A stretch of DNA of 64,000 nucleotides, from the NCBI RefSeq assembly GCF_008727715.1, contig NZ_CP044218.1, positions 3,241,501-3,305,500 of the forward strand, written 5' to 3'. Shown one piece after another: positions 8,610 to 17,589 of the stretch; the first letter of the stretch is position 1, and each line of letters opens with the position of its first letter. This DNA comes from Mesorhizobium terrae. GTDB lineage: Bacteria > Pseudomonadota > Alphaproteobacteria > Rhizobiales > Rhizobiaceae. The position numbers were made by a program, and so were the translations under genes. The notes below the pieces were generated by a model. That model worked only from the letters and a program-made list of their open reading frames with translations. It made no database searches and was not told the DNA's origin.

Positions 8610-9353
8610 TCAGTCCTTGTTGCCAAACAGCTTCTTCAGCATCGCCGCCATCGGCCCGCTTTCGGGAAGCTTCGCGGCAGGCTGCTGCGGCCTGGCCTGG
8701 CGGATATGGCTCTGCGCCTTGGGCGAGGCCGGCTCTTTCGGCGGCTTTGGCGGCGGCGTGTCGTTCGGTCCGGTCGGCTGCAGCTTATCGCGCAGGGCCA
8801 GCGTCACGCGGTTCATGAAGGAGTTGTCGTCGCCCTTGGCGATCTGCTCGGCGCTGTCGGCCATGGCCTGGAGCAGCACGTCCAGCCATTCCTGGTCGGA
8901 TTTGGAAAAGTCGCCCAGCACATGGCCGTGCACCATTTCCTTGGCACCGGGATGGCCGACACCGATGCGCACGCGCCGGTAATCCTTGCCGATATGCTGG
9001 TCGAGCGAGCGGATGCCGTTGTGGCCGGCGGAACCGCCGCCTGTCTTGACACGCACCTTGCCGGCCGGGAGTTCGATCTCGTCGTAGAAGACGGTGACGG
9101 CCGAAGGTTCGAGCTTGTAGAAGTGCAGCGCCTCGCCAACCGCCTGGCCGGACAGGTTCATGAAAGTCTGCGGCTTGATGAGAAGTATTTTCTCGCCGCC
9201 GATCCTGCCTTCGGCGATCTCGGCCTGGAATTTTCTCGACCAGGGCGAAAAGGAATGGCGGCGGGCGATAGCGTCCGCCGCCATGAAACCGACATTGTGC
9301 CGGTTGTTGGCATATTTCGCGCCCGGATTGCCGAGACCTGCAAACACAAGCAT
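8610..9353 (-). CDS. pth: Peptidyl-tRNA hydrolase
   Basis: Cleaves peptidyl-tRNA released from stalled ribosomes. The 247-residue product has the Pth core at about residues 1-190, with [17 protein letters not shown] (catalytic His at 20), FMNLSGQAV and [12 protein letters not shown], then [14 protein letters not shown] Pro/Lys-rich tail of about 55 residues ([16 protein letters not shown]) extends past the usual 190-residue length, as seen in several rhizobial homologues. The gene lies 28 bases downstream of the L25 gene, the standard rplY-pth arrangement, so the two are likely co-transcribed. Confidence 0.95.
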   Translation of the reverse strand: MLVFAGLGNPGAKYANNRHNVGFMAADAIARRHSFSPWSRKFQAEIAEGRIGGEKILLIKPQTFMNLSGQAVGEALHFYKLEPSAVTVFYDEIELPAGKVRVKTGGGSAGHNGIRSLDQHIGKDYRRVRIGVGHPGAKEMVHGHVLGDFSKSDQEWLDVLLQAMADSAEQIAKGDDNSFMNRVTLALRDKLQPTGPNDTPPPKPPKEPASPKAQSHIRQARPQQPAAKLPESGPMAAMLKKLFGNKD

Positions 9354-9380
9354 GGTTGCGGCGCTCCCGGGCGGCGAAAC

Positions 9381-10019
9381 TTACTTCTCTTCGGCTGCGG
9401 CCTCAGCGACCGGGGCAGCGGCTTCCGCTTCCTCGGTCTCCGGCTTCATCGCGGCCGAACCGGCGATGGTGGCGATGGTGAAGTCGCGGTCGGAAATGAC
9501 CGGCTTCACGCCCTTCGGCAGCTTGACCGACGAGATGTGGATGGAATCGCCGATGTCTGCACCGGAGAGATCCACGGTGATGAATTCCGGGATCGCATTG
9601 GCCGGGCAGTGGAACTCGACTTCGTGGCGCACGATGTTCAAGACACCGCCGCGCTTGATGCCGGGCGACTTTTCTTCGTTGATGAAGTGCACCGGAACGT
9701 CGACATTGACCTCGGTGTCCTTGCCGATGCGCAGGAAGTCGACATGCATCGGGAAGTCCTTGACCGGATCAAGCTGATAGTCCTTCGGCAGGACCTGGAT
9801 CTTCTTGCCGTCGACATCGATCGTGGCGACCGTGGTCAGGAAACCACCGCCATGGATCTTGTAGAAGATGTCCTTGTAGGACAGGGCGATCGCCAGGGGA
9901 GGCTGCTTGTCGCCGTAAATAACTGCAGGCACTTTACCGTTGCGGCGAACTTCACGGGCGGACCCCTTACCGACCTGTTCGCGCGCCTCGGCCTTGAGCT
10001 CGTAAGTGTCGTGGCTCAT
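9381..10019 (-). CDS. rplY: 50S ribosomal protein L25/general stress protein Ctc
   Basis: A 212-residue 5S-rRNA-binding ribosomal protein of the long CTC type: an N-terminal L25 domain ([18 protein letters not shown] to about residue 95) plus the C-terminal beta domain, ending in an acidic Ala/Glu tail rich in [16 protein letters not shown]. The ATG at 10019 is supported by AAAGGAAA six bases upstream. The frame stays open for 51 further codons upstream, but that extension is not family-like. It is first in an L25-pth unit that may extend into ychF. Confidence 0.95.
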   Translation of the reverse strand: MSHDTYELKAEAREQVGKGSAREVRRNGKVPAVIYGDKQPPLAIALSYKDIFYKIHGGGFLTTVATIDVDGKKIQVLPKDYQLDPVKDFPMHVDFLRIGKDTEVNVDVPVHFINEEKSPGIKRGGVLNIVRHEVEFHCPANAIPEFITVDLSGADIGDSIHISSVKLPKGVKPVISDRDFTIATIAGSAAMKPETEEAEAAAPVAEAAAEEK

Positions 10020-10204
10020 GGCATTTCCTTTCGCGTTGCTGGAGCATCTCCGGTGCCCGGCGTGCCGGTCTCCGAAAATGTCGAAAGCCGCCATCCGTGC
10101 GCGACCACAAAAACCGGAAAGTGCTTTTTGGGGTCTTGCGAGCCTGGCGGCCCTCAGCCGCGTTGCCTCCAAGGGTGTCTACGCGGGTGGCGGCTCTATA
10201 GCGG

Positions 10205-10236
10205 AAGGCGGCCAAACGCGCAAGCGTGGCCGCCTT
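10205..10236. terminator. Hairpin after the fosmidomycin-resistance-type MFS gene
   Basis: A perfect 10-base stem (AAGGCGGCCA at 10205-10214 with 10227-10236) just past the MFS stop on the minus strand. No run of T follows on that strand, so termination by this hairpin alone is uncertain. It may instead mark the 5' region of the L25 transcript. Confidence 0.5.
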
Positions 10237-10243
10237 TGCCGGA

Positions 10244-11476
10244 CTATGCCGCCTTGGCGGCCTTGCCCTTGGCTTCCTTCATGTTGGGCAGGAAGATGGT
10301 GAGCAGGCCGAGCAAGGGCAGGTACGAGCAGATCTGGTAGACGAAGTCGATGCCCTTGGCATCCGCGACCACGCCGAGGATAGCAGCGGCGATGCCGCCC
10401 ATGCCGAAGGCGAAGCCGAAGAAGATGCCGGCGATCATGCCGACGCGGCCCGGCACCAATTCCTGCGCGAACACCACGATGTTGGAGAAGGCCGAGGACA
10501 GGATGAGACCGATCAGGATGGTGAGGATCACCGTCCATTCCAGATTGGCATAAGGCAGGATCAGCGTGAACGGCAAGACGCCGACGATGGAGAACCAGAT
10601 CATCGCCTTCTGGCCGTAGCGGTCGCCGAATGGCCCGCCGAGCAGGATGCCGAGCGCGGAGGCGCCGAGGAAGGCGAACAGAAGCACCTGGGACATCTGC
10701 ACCGAAACGCCGAACTTATGGATGGTGTAGAAGGTGTAGTAGCTCGACAGGCTGGCGATATAGGCGTTCTTCGACAGCACCAGCACGGTGAGGATGACCA
10801 GCGCCCAGGCGACGCGGTTGCGCGGGAAGGGCGACACATGGGTGGCTGCCGGGCGATTGCCGCTCGCCTTGCGGAACCGGATGTACCAGTTGCCGACCTG
10901 CCAAAGCACGATGATGCCGATCAGCGAGCCGATGGCGAACCAGGAGATGCTGGTCTGGCCGAAGGGCACGACGATGAAGGCCGCCAGCAGCGGGCCCATC
11001 GCCTGGCCGGCATTGCCGCCGACCTGGAACAGCGACTGGGCAAGGCCGTGCTTGCCGCCAGACGCCAGCCTGGCGATGCGCGACGATTCCGGGTGAAAGA
11101 TCGACGAGCCGATGCCGATCAGCGAGGCGCCGATCAGAAGCAGCCAATAATGGCCGGCATAGGCGAGCACGATCAGCCCGACCAGCGACGAGGCCATGCC
11201 CCAGGGCAGGGAAAAGGGCATCGGCCGCTTGTCGGTGACCATGCCGACCACCGGCTGCAACAGCGAGGCGGTGACCTGGAAGGTGAAGGTCAAAAGGCCG
11301 ATCTGCCAGAAATCGAGGCGATAATTGTCCTTAAGAAGCGGATAAATGGCCGAAAGCAGCGACTGCATGATGTCGTTGATGAAATGGCCAAAGCTCACTG
11401 CCAGGATGACGGTGAAGGCTGTGGTGGTCGCTGCGGTCGCGCGACCGGCCGTCGCTGCGGTATCGGTCAAGATCAT
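10244..11476 (-). CDS. fsr: MFS transporter of the fosmidomycin-resistance (Fsr) type
   Basis: A 410-residue inner-membrane drug:H+ antiporter with twelve predicted helices. The N-terminal SFGHFINDIMQSLLSAIYP and the loop HPESSRIARLASGGKHGLAQ followed by FQVGGNAGQAMGPLLAA are characteristic of Fsr-like proteins, which export fosmidomycin and trimethoprim in known cases. The Lys/Ala-rich C-terminal tail is cytoplasmic. An AraC-type gene starts 109 bases away in the opposite direction, suggesting regulation by that neighbour. The natural substrate is unknown. Confidence 0.85.
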   Translation of the reverse strand: MILTDTAATAGRATAATTTAFTVILAVSFGHFINDIMQSLLSAIYPLLKDNYRLDFWQIGLLTFTFQVTASLLQPVVGMVTDKRPMPFSLPWGMASSLVGLIVLAYAGHYWLLLIGASLIGIGSSIFHPESSRIARLASGGKHGLAQSLFQVGGNAGQAMGPLLAAFIVVPFGQTSISWFAIGSLIGIIVLWQVGNWYIRFRKASGNRPAATHVSPFPRNRVAWALVILTVLVLSKNAYIASLSSYYTFYTIHKFGVSVQMSQVLLFAFLGASALGILLGGPFGDRYGQKAMIWFSIVGVLPFTLILPYANLEWTVILTILIGLILSSAFSNIVVFAQELVPGRVGMIAGIFFGFAFGMGGIAAAILGVVADAKGIDFVYQICSYLPLLGLLTIFLPNMKEAKGKAAKAA

Positions 11477-11584
11477 GCTCCTTGGGTATGTCTGCGGCAG
11501 GCTGCCGCGCGGGAGCTTATAATCCCGTTGTCACCCTACTTCTTTCGTGGTTTGGTCCATTTATTACGCAAGTGGGCCAATGCC

Positions 11585-12418
11585 ATGCCAATGAGCGTCT
11601 CCTACCGGGAAGCGCCGGTCGAGCAACTCTACAAGCTGCACAGGGAACGTCTGGAGTGGCTGGAGCGCGTGCGCGACCTCATCGTGGCGCTGCCGTCGGA
11701 ATATCCCGACGGCTATACGGTGCCGGACCATCACCACAACCGCAGCCAGTTGCTGCATGCCCTGGCCGGCGTGGTTCTGGTGAAAACCCAATATGGGCGC
11801 TGGATGGTGCCGCCCGACCACGCCATGTGGATCCCGGCCGGCATCGAGCACGCGGTGGACATGTTGGGCAATGTCTCGATGCGGTCGATCTATGTCGCGC
11901 CCAATGCCGTCGAGGGCCTGCCGACACGGCTGCGCGTGGTGGGCGTCAGCGACCTGATGCGCAGTCTGATCATCGAGGCCGTCACCCTGCCGACTGAACA
12001 GCCTCCCAGCGAACGGGCGGCGCTTTTGATGGCGCTGCTCTTGCACGAGATCCCGACCATGCCGGAGCGGCCGCTCGGCCTGCCTTTTCCGGCCGACGCC
12101 CGCATCGCCACGCTTTGCCGTCGCTTCGTCGCCGAGCCATCGCCTCATGCGACGATCGACGACTGGGCGGAGACGGTGGGTATGAGCCGGCGTACCTTCA
12201 CCCGCGTCTTCCACCGCCAGACCGGCCTGTCGCTGTCGACCTGGCGCCAGCAGGCGCTGCTGTTCGCGGCGCTGCCCAGGCTGGCCGATGGCGAGCCGAT
12301 CACCCGCGTCGCGCTCGATCTCGGCTATGACAGCGTGCCGGCCTTCACCACCATGTTCAAGCGCATGCTGGGTACGTCGCCGAGAGGGTATCTGCGCGGG
12401 GCGAGGGAGGTGGGGTGA
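11585..12418 (+). CDS. AraC-family transcriptional regulator (cupin plus HTH)
   Basis: A 277-residue regulator: an N-terminal cupin-like sensor (DHHHNRSQLLHALAG to MWIPAGIEHAVDM, about residues 45-100) and a C-terminal AraC DNA-binding domain with two HTH motifs (TIDDWAETVGMSRRTFTRVF and ITRVALDLGYDSVPAF, with the closing GTSPRGYLRG). It is divergent from the Fsr-type transporter, the usual arrangement for a local activator. The ATG at 11585 gives MPMSV; an ATG two codons later is also possible, and the ribosome site is weak. Confidence 0.88.
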   Translation: MPMSVSYREAPVEQLYKLHRERLEWLERVRDLIVALPSEYPDGYTVPDHHHNRSQLLHALAGVVLVKTQYGRWMVPPDHAMWIPAGIEHAVDMLGNVSMRSIYVAPNAVEGLPTRLRVVGVSDLMRSLIIEAVTLPTEQPPSERAALLMALLLHEIPTMPERPLGLPFPADARIATLCRRFVAEPSPHATIDDWAETVGMSRRTFTRVFHRQTGLSLSTWRQQALLFAALPRLADGEPITRVALDLGYDSVPAFTTMFKRMLGTSPRGYLRGAREVG

Positions 12419-12426
12419 GGCGAAAT

Positions 12427-13017
12427 CTAGGATTTCGAGGGCGTTCGGACACCGGCTATCAGAATGTCGACCAGCCGTCTGGCAGCCTGCAGGCCGTCGG
12501 ATCCCGCGCCGAATTTAGCCGCACCCGCAAGCGCGAACATCAGGTCGCGGGGATCGAGATCTCGGCGAACGTCCCCACTTTCAACGGCTCGCTCAATCAG
12601 CCCTGAAATTGCTTGCTGCATCTGCGTCACGGATGCCGATTGGAGGTCGGACATTCCGCTGAGCACAGGTTGGAGCAGCTCGTGCATTCCGTGTTTGGTG
12701 GTGATGTAGTCGACGAACAGCAAAAGCCATGAGCGCAGTGCCTCGACAGGCGCGTGCTCCTTCACGAGACGGTCCGCTGCCGCAACAAGTTGCTCGGTCT
12801 CGTTGCGGTATATCGCTGCGACCAGCGCATCGCGGTTGGGGAAGTGACGGTAGAGGGTCCCGGCGCCGACACCGGCGCGGCGCGCTATCTCGTCGAGGCT
12901 GGCATTCGAGCCTTTTTCCGCGAAGACCACCTTGGCGACAGAAAGCAGCCGGATGCGGTTGCGCTCGGCATCTGCTCTCGGCTTCCGGGGGGCGGAGGGT
13001 TCGCTCTGACGAACCAT
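12427..13017 (-). CDS. TetR-family transcriptional regulator
   Basis: A 196-residue repressor. The N-terminal HTH (RIRLLSVAKVVFAEKGSNAS then LDEIARRAGVGAGTLYRHFP, about residues 22-62) is a full TetR_N domain, followed by an all-helical ligand domain. The ATG at 13017 has AAGGA eight bases upstream; reading further upstream gives a non-family extension. It converges with the AraC gene, stops nine bases apart. Two GGAG-type palindromes directly upstream suggest autoregulation and control of the divergent gene at 13233. Confidence 0.9.
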   Translation of the reverse strand: MVRQSEPSAPRKPRADAERNRIRLLSVAKVVFAEKGSNASLDEIARRAGVGAGTLYRHFPNRDALVAAIYRNETEQLVAAADRLVKEHAPVEALRSWLLLFVDYITTKHGMHELLQPVLSGMSDLQSASVTQMQQAISGLIERAVESGDVRRDLDPRDLMFALAGAAKFGAGSDGLQAARRLVDILIAGVRTPSKS

Positions 13018-13037
13018 TGAAAAAATCCTTGCTATGC

Positions 13038-13073
13038 GGAGGATATCTCCGTATATAACCGGAGAACATCTCC
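13038..13073. promoter_or_regulatory. Paired TetR-type operator
   Basis: Two 13-base palindromes: GGAGG-ATA-TCTCC at 13038-13050 (one mismatch) and GGAGA-ACA-TCTCC at 13061-13073 (perfect). Their centres are 23 bases apart, about two helical turns. The spacer holds TATATA, a plausible -10 element. They begin 21 bases upstream of the tetR ATG and about 160 bases before the divergent gene, so repression of both is plausible. Confidence 0.7.
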
Positions 13074-13232
13074 TCTTACGATAAGCCGCGACGGCCAGCA
13101 AGAGTTTGCTGAATTGGCAACACGCCTGGGAAACCAGCGTGGGGTCGACGCCTAAATGCTCCGTGGCGCAGCTGGAAAGCATCCCGCCTCCAGAGAGGCG
13201 CACGTTCGACTGACAACATCCGAGGTCAGACC

Positions 13233-13679
13233 ATGTCCCTGGAAATTCCGCTACACACCGATGTCATTGGGCGATCCCTTCAACGACCGATCGAAAATGC
13301 CGATTGGCTTTGGGATGACCTGGATGCCCTGCGTCCGGGAGACCCTCTGGCGCAGCTTGGGACTTGGATCGACCAGGTGGCTGAGGATGTTCGAAGCGAT
13401 GGCTGCGAATTCGCCGGCAGCGTCATTGGACCGGGCAAGCACGACCGTTCCATCAACAGGATGGTCGGGAAAGACCCAAAAACCTATCGCGACGGGTTGG
13501 CTGAACTTTGCGCGCGTGCGGGGCTTTTGCGACCCGATACTGCCGCGGAGTTGCTGATCCTGATGGGCGAGGGCGCGAAGGCAAGCCGCCAAAGCGGGGA
13601 ACCCGAGGGGCTGAGCGTCCGATTCAAGCAAGCGGCCGAGGCAATAGTTGTCGCTTTCGGCCCGGGCTCTGTCCGGTAG
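13233..13679 (+). CDS. Unknown protein resembling a TetR ligand-binding domain without an HTH
   Basis: A 148-residue protein that I do not recognise firmly. ATG at 13233 has GAGG eight bases upstream, and the coding character is good. The segment RDGLAELCARAGLLRPDTAA then ELLILMGEGAKASRQ (about residues 87-122) resembles the C-terminal helices of AcrR-type TetR regulators (LAxLAxxAGxxDPxxLAxQLxLLxDGA). About 45 residues before it, DGCEFAG sits where such proteins have GC-x-F. There is no helix-turn-helix, and upstream frames do not supply one. It could be a truncated regulator, a ligand-binding partner, or an unrelated helical protein. Confidence 0.6.
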   Translation: MSLEIPLHTDVIGRSLQRPIENADWLWDDLDALRPGDPLAQLGTWIDQVAEDVRSDGCEFAGSVIGPGKHDRSINRMVGKDPKTYRDGLAELCARAGLLRPDTAAELLILMGEGAKASRQSGEPEGLSVRFKQAAEAIVVAFGPGSVR

Positions 13680-13727
13680 AGCAGGAACCAGCTAGAAACA
13701 GCGGGAATTCAGTCTTTCGATAACAAA

Positions 13728-14492
13728 ATGCTCCACTCCCTTTTGGCCGGCACCTCAACCCAGGCCATCCTCGCTATCGTTCTCATCGCCCTGATCGCCG
13801 GTCTGGCGCGCGGCTTTTCGGGCTTTGGCGCGGCGCTGATCTTTGTCCCGATGGCCAGCGCGGTGATCGGCCCCAAGGTGGCGGCGCCGCTGCTTCTGGT
13901 GGTGGATGGGGTGATGACGGTGGGGTTCGTTCCCGGCGCGTGGCGGCTGGCGGACAAAACCAATGTCTTCGTCATGGCGCTGGGCGCGCTCGTCGGCGTG
14001 CCGCTCGGCACCTATGCACTGGCGCATCTCGACCCGCTCGTCATCCGCTGGTCGATCATCGCCATCGTTGTGTTGCTTCTTCTCCTTTTGATGTCGGGCT
14101 GGCGTTACCATGGTCGTCCGAGAGCTCCGCTCACCGTGGCGGTCGGGGCGATCTCCGGCGTCTTCTCGGGCGCGGCGCAGGTCGGCGGCCCGCCGGTCGT
14201 GGCCTACTGGCTGGGCGGCGCTTTTGCGGGCAATACGGTTCGGGCCAACATCATTCTCTATTTTGCGATTTCCTCGGCGATCACCGCGGTCAGCTATCTC
14301 TGGGGCGGCCTCATCACAGCGCCGATCGCCGCGCTCGCTGTCATTGCGGCGCCTGCCTACGGGCTGGGGCTGTGGCTCGGCGCGCATATGTTCGGCATAG
14401 CCAGCGAACAGACCTTCCGCCGGCTGTGCTTCGGGCTGATCGCACTTTCGGCGCTGATCAGCCTGCCGCTGCTGGACGGCCTGCTGCGTTAG
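13728..14492 (+). CDS. TauE/SafE-family membrane exporter
   Basis: A 254-residue integral membrane protein of the TauE/SafE (COG0730) family, proposed to export sulfite or other small sulfur-containing organic anions. It has about eight hydrophobic helices in two related halves. The first repeat carries GLARGFSGFGAALIFVP near residue 25 and the second GVFSGAAQVGGPPVVAYWL near 145, the two glycine-rich motifs of the family. It begins 48 bases after the unknown gene; co-transcription is possible. The substrate is not evident. Confidence 0.85.
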   Translation: MLHSLLAGTSTQAILAIVLIALIAGLARGFSGFGAALIFVPMASAVIGPKVAAPLLLVVDGVMTVGFVPGAWRLADKTNVFVMALGALVGVPLGTYALAHLDPLVIRWSIIAIVVLLLLLLMSGWRYHGRPRAPLTVAVGAISGVFSGAAQVGGPPVVAYWLGGAFAGNTVRANIILYFAISSAITAVSYLWGGLITAPIAALAVIAAPAYGLGLWLGAHMFGIASEQTFRRLCFGLIALSALISLPLLDGLLR

Positions 14493-14541
14493 GCGGGATT
14501 GGCTGCTGTCGTGCGGCCCCGACTGATCCGGATCAGGACAA

Positions 14542-15717
14542 TCACACACTGCTTGCGGCATGCGCGCGATGGGTTCCCTTGCCTGCTGCCTTGGCGGCAT
14601 AAAGAGCCATGTCGGCATTGCCGATCAAGGAGGCCGGGGTGTCGCCGTCGGCGGGCGCGGTGACGCTGCCGATGCTGGTGCCGATGCGCACGAGTTCGCC
14701 GACATCGATATCGAAGGGGCGGGCAACGGCGCCGATGATCCTATCCGCCAGGGAGGCTGCCTCCACAGCGCCTGCTCTCGGCAGGAGTATCACGAATTCA
14801 TCGCCGCCGAGCCGGCAGACGCTGTCGCCTTCCCGAACCGTGCGAGCGAGGCGCTGCGTGACGGCCTTCAACAGGAAGTCGCCGGCGGCGTGGCCACGGA
14901 TATCGTTGACCGCCTTGAAGCCGTCGAGGTCGATGTAAAGCAGACTGAACCCGCTCGCCTTTTCTCCTCGGCCGATCGCCGCGCACAGCCTGTCGAGCTC
15001 GTCGTCGAGAAACATTCGATTGGGCAGCCCCGTCAGCACATCCGTCATCGCGAGCTGGCGATTGAGGTATTCGGCGCGGATCATGCGTATGGTGATGTCG
15101 TAGTTCTGAGCCATCATCGCGATCATGGCGGCGGTGTAGAAGGGCATGAAGAAGCTGACGACGAACATCCCGGCGGTGGGCGAGGTCAGCGCGGCGACGA
15201 CATAGGGCAGCGCCACCAGGCACATCAAAAGTACCGCCTGTCGCGGGGTCACCGCGTTTCGCGAGGCGACCGTGCCGATACCGCCCATCGCCAATATGCT
15301 GGCCAGCGCGATCAGGGTGGTGTTCCCACTCATGATGCAGAGATAGGCGCCGATACCGAAGGTGGCGGCCCATGCCATGGCAACCAGCATGAGCACATAC
15401 ATCGCCTTTTCGGGGTCGAGATCTGGCTTTCGTTCGACCGCAGTGACGATGCCGATGCGGGCGACAAAGATGGCAAACTCGGCCGCCATCCAGAAATAGG
15501 CCCAGGTCTGCCCTGTAAGCGCGATGACGGCGGTGCCCGCCGAAAGGACGCAGATCAGCGAGATCACGTAAGCGGCCTTGCGCATGAACGTGATCTGCAC
15601 CAGGCGGCGTCTGACTTCAGGCGGGTCTGGCGTGCCCGTCGAGCTCAGCCAAAGCAGGGCCCGAGAGACAAGGCCCTCGAAACTCCCCGGGACGTTACTT
15701 GTATTGCCGGTAAGCAA
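14542..15717 (-). CDS. Membrane-anchored diguanylate cyclase (GGDEF)
   Basis: A 391-residue protein making cyclic di-GMP. Five or six hydrophobic helices fill about residues 48-200, followed by a GGDEF domain starting MTDVLTGLPNR. The active site RLGGDEF is intact, and RxxD (REGD) lies five residues before GGDEF, so the product-inhibition I-site is present. No EAL domain. The listed start is TTG at 15717 with a weak ribosome site; later starts would cut into the soluble N-terminal stretch (RALLWLSSTG then PPEVRRRLV) that similar cyclases share. The sensed signal is unknown. Confidence 0.85.
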   Translation of the reverse strand: MLTGNTSNVPGSFEGLVSRALLWLSSTGTPDPPEVRRRLVQITFMRKAAYVISLICVLSAGTAVIALTGQTWAYFWMAAEFAIFVARIGIVTAVERKPDLDPEKAMYVLMLVAMAWAATFGIGAYLCIMSGNTTLIALASILAMGGIGTVASRNAVTPRQAVLLMCLVALPYVVAALTSPTAGMFVVSFFMPFYTAAMIAMMAQNYDITIRMIRAEYLNRQLAMTDVLTGLPNRMFLDDELDRLCAAIGRGEKASGFSLLYIDLDGFKAVNDIRGHAAGDFLLKAVTQRLARTVREGDSVCRLGGDEFVILLPRAGAVEAASLADRIIGAVARPFDIDVGELVRIGTSIGSVTAPADGDTPASLIGNADMALYAAKAAGKGTHRAHAASSV

Positions 15718-15825
15718 TGCGAAGCCCGAATCCAGAAGTATCCCCTTACTTAGGGAACATCTAATACAAGCTCGCGGGTCTTCGCAATTCGGGATTGCGC
15801 GGTTTGTGGCGCGTTACTTCACGTG

Positions 15826-16761
<936 letters not shown>

Positions 16762-16895
16762 GCACCGTACCTGGTGGTGGAGTTTATGGGGCTTTTAACG
16801 GCCCTCGCCGGTATTGCAAGCGTCGTATTGGCGAATCCGCAGCTGAATCCCAACAAAGGCTTAACCCTGGGGAAAGGCGCGTGGCACGAAGCCGG

Positions 16896-17531
16896 CTAGG
16901 ATCCGCCGGGGCGGCCGGCGAGCCAATTGGTCAATTGCGCGATGGTCTGGTCGGCGATCGCCTGCATCGTGGCTGGCTGGACGGCGGCCCATCCCTCGGC
17001 GCCCTTGGCCGAAGGCGCCTTCTGCTGGCCGTTGATCCGGTGGAGCCGGTTGCCGGCCGGGTCGTAGACGTCCCAGACATAGATGACGGTGGTGTCCTTG
17101 CCCTCGGTGATGGTCGAGAAATAGCCCTTGAGCACGTGCGTCGCGGTCTGGTTGGCGCTGCCGGCCAGCGTGATGCCGCTTTCCTTGGCGCGGGCCGCCA
17201 GACGCTGGGTGAGCGGCGTGGCCGCCTCGACGGAGGCGCCGACGATCGGGGCGATCTGCAGGCGCATCTTGCCGAGCACCGCAGCGGTCTGCGCCGGCGA
17301 TACTGTGGGCGTCGTGCCGGCGGTTGCAGGCACGCCGGGTTGCGGCGCGGTTATTCCCGTCGCCGATGTTGCGGGAGCCGGCGAGGTGGGTGTCGCCGCG
17401 GCCTGGCCTTGGGCGGGGGGCTGGGCGCCCGGCGCGGCCTTGCCGGGCTGCAGCGTGTCGTTGGCGCTGTTGCAGGCCGACAGGATCAACGCCGCGAGCA
17501 ACGACGCGGTGGTCAGGCACGATCGCCTCAT
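16896..17531 (-). CDS. Predicted lipoprotein of unknown function
   Basis: A 211-residue secreted lipoprotein. MRRSCLTTASLLAALILSAC is a clear signal peptide with lipobox LSAC, cysteine at residue 20. A Pro/Ala/Thr-rich linker follows to about residue 80, then a compact domain with LKGYFSTITEGKDTTVIYVW and VYDPAGNRLHRINGQQ, which looks like a beta-rich lipoprotein domain. ATG at 17531 with GAGGAG 11 bases upstream. I know no function for it; similar proteins occur in rhizobia as hypothetical lipoproteins. Confidence 0.75.
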   Translation of the reverse strand: MRRSCLTTASLLAALILSACNSANDTLQPGKAAPGAQPPAQGQAAATPTSPAPATSATGITAPQPGVPATAGTTPTVSPAQTAAVLGKMRLQIAPIVGASVEAATPLTQRLAARAKESGITLAGSANQTATHVLKGYFSTITEGKDTTVIYVWDVYDPAGNRLHRINGQQKAPSAKGAEGWAAVQPATMQAIADQTIAQLTNWLAGRPGGS

Positions 17532-17589
17532 CGGCAGACGGACTCCTCGGTGACGTATGAACGGCCCTGTCGCCCTTCCCGGCATCGAT

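Noticed and set aside
6426..10340. A 1304-codon plus-strand open frame across corA, aph, ychF, pth and L25
   Set aside because: It is antisense to five clearly recognised genes and has a low-complexity composition rich in Arg, Gly, Asp and His, as expected from GC-rich complementary strands.
10226..11584. N-terminal extension of the AraC frame upstream to 10226
   Set aside because: It is antisense to the Fsr-type gene. The regulator starts at 11585 with a complete sensor domain.
14560..15753. A 397-codon plus-strand frame opposite the diguanylate cyclase
   Set aside because: Antisense shadow; the GGDEF protein on the minus strand explains the sequence.
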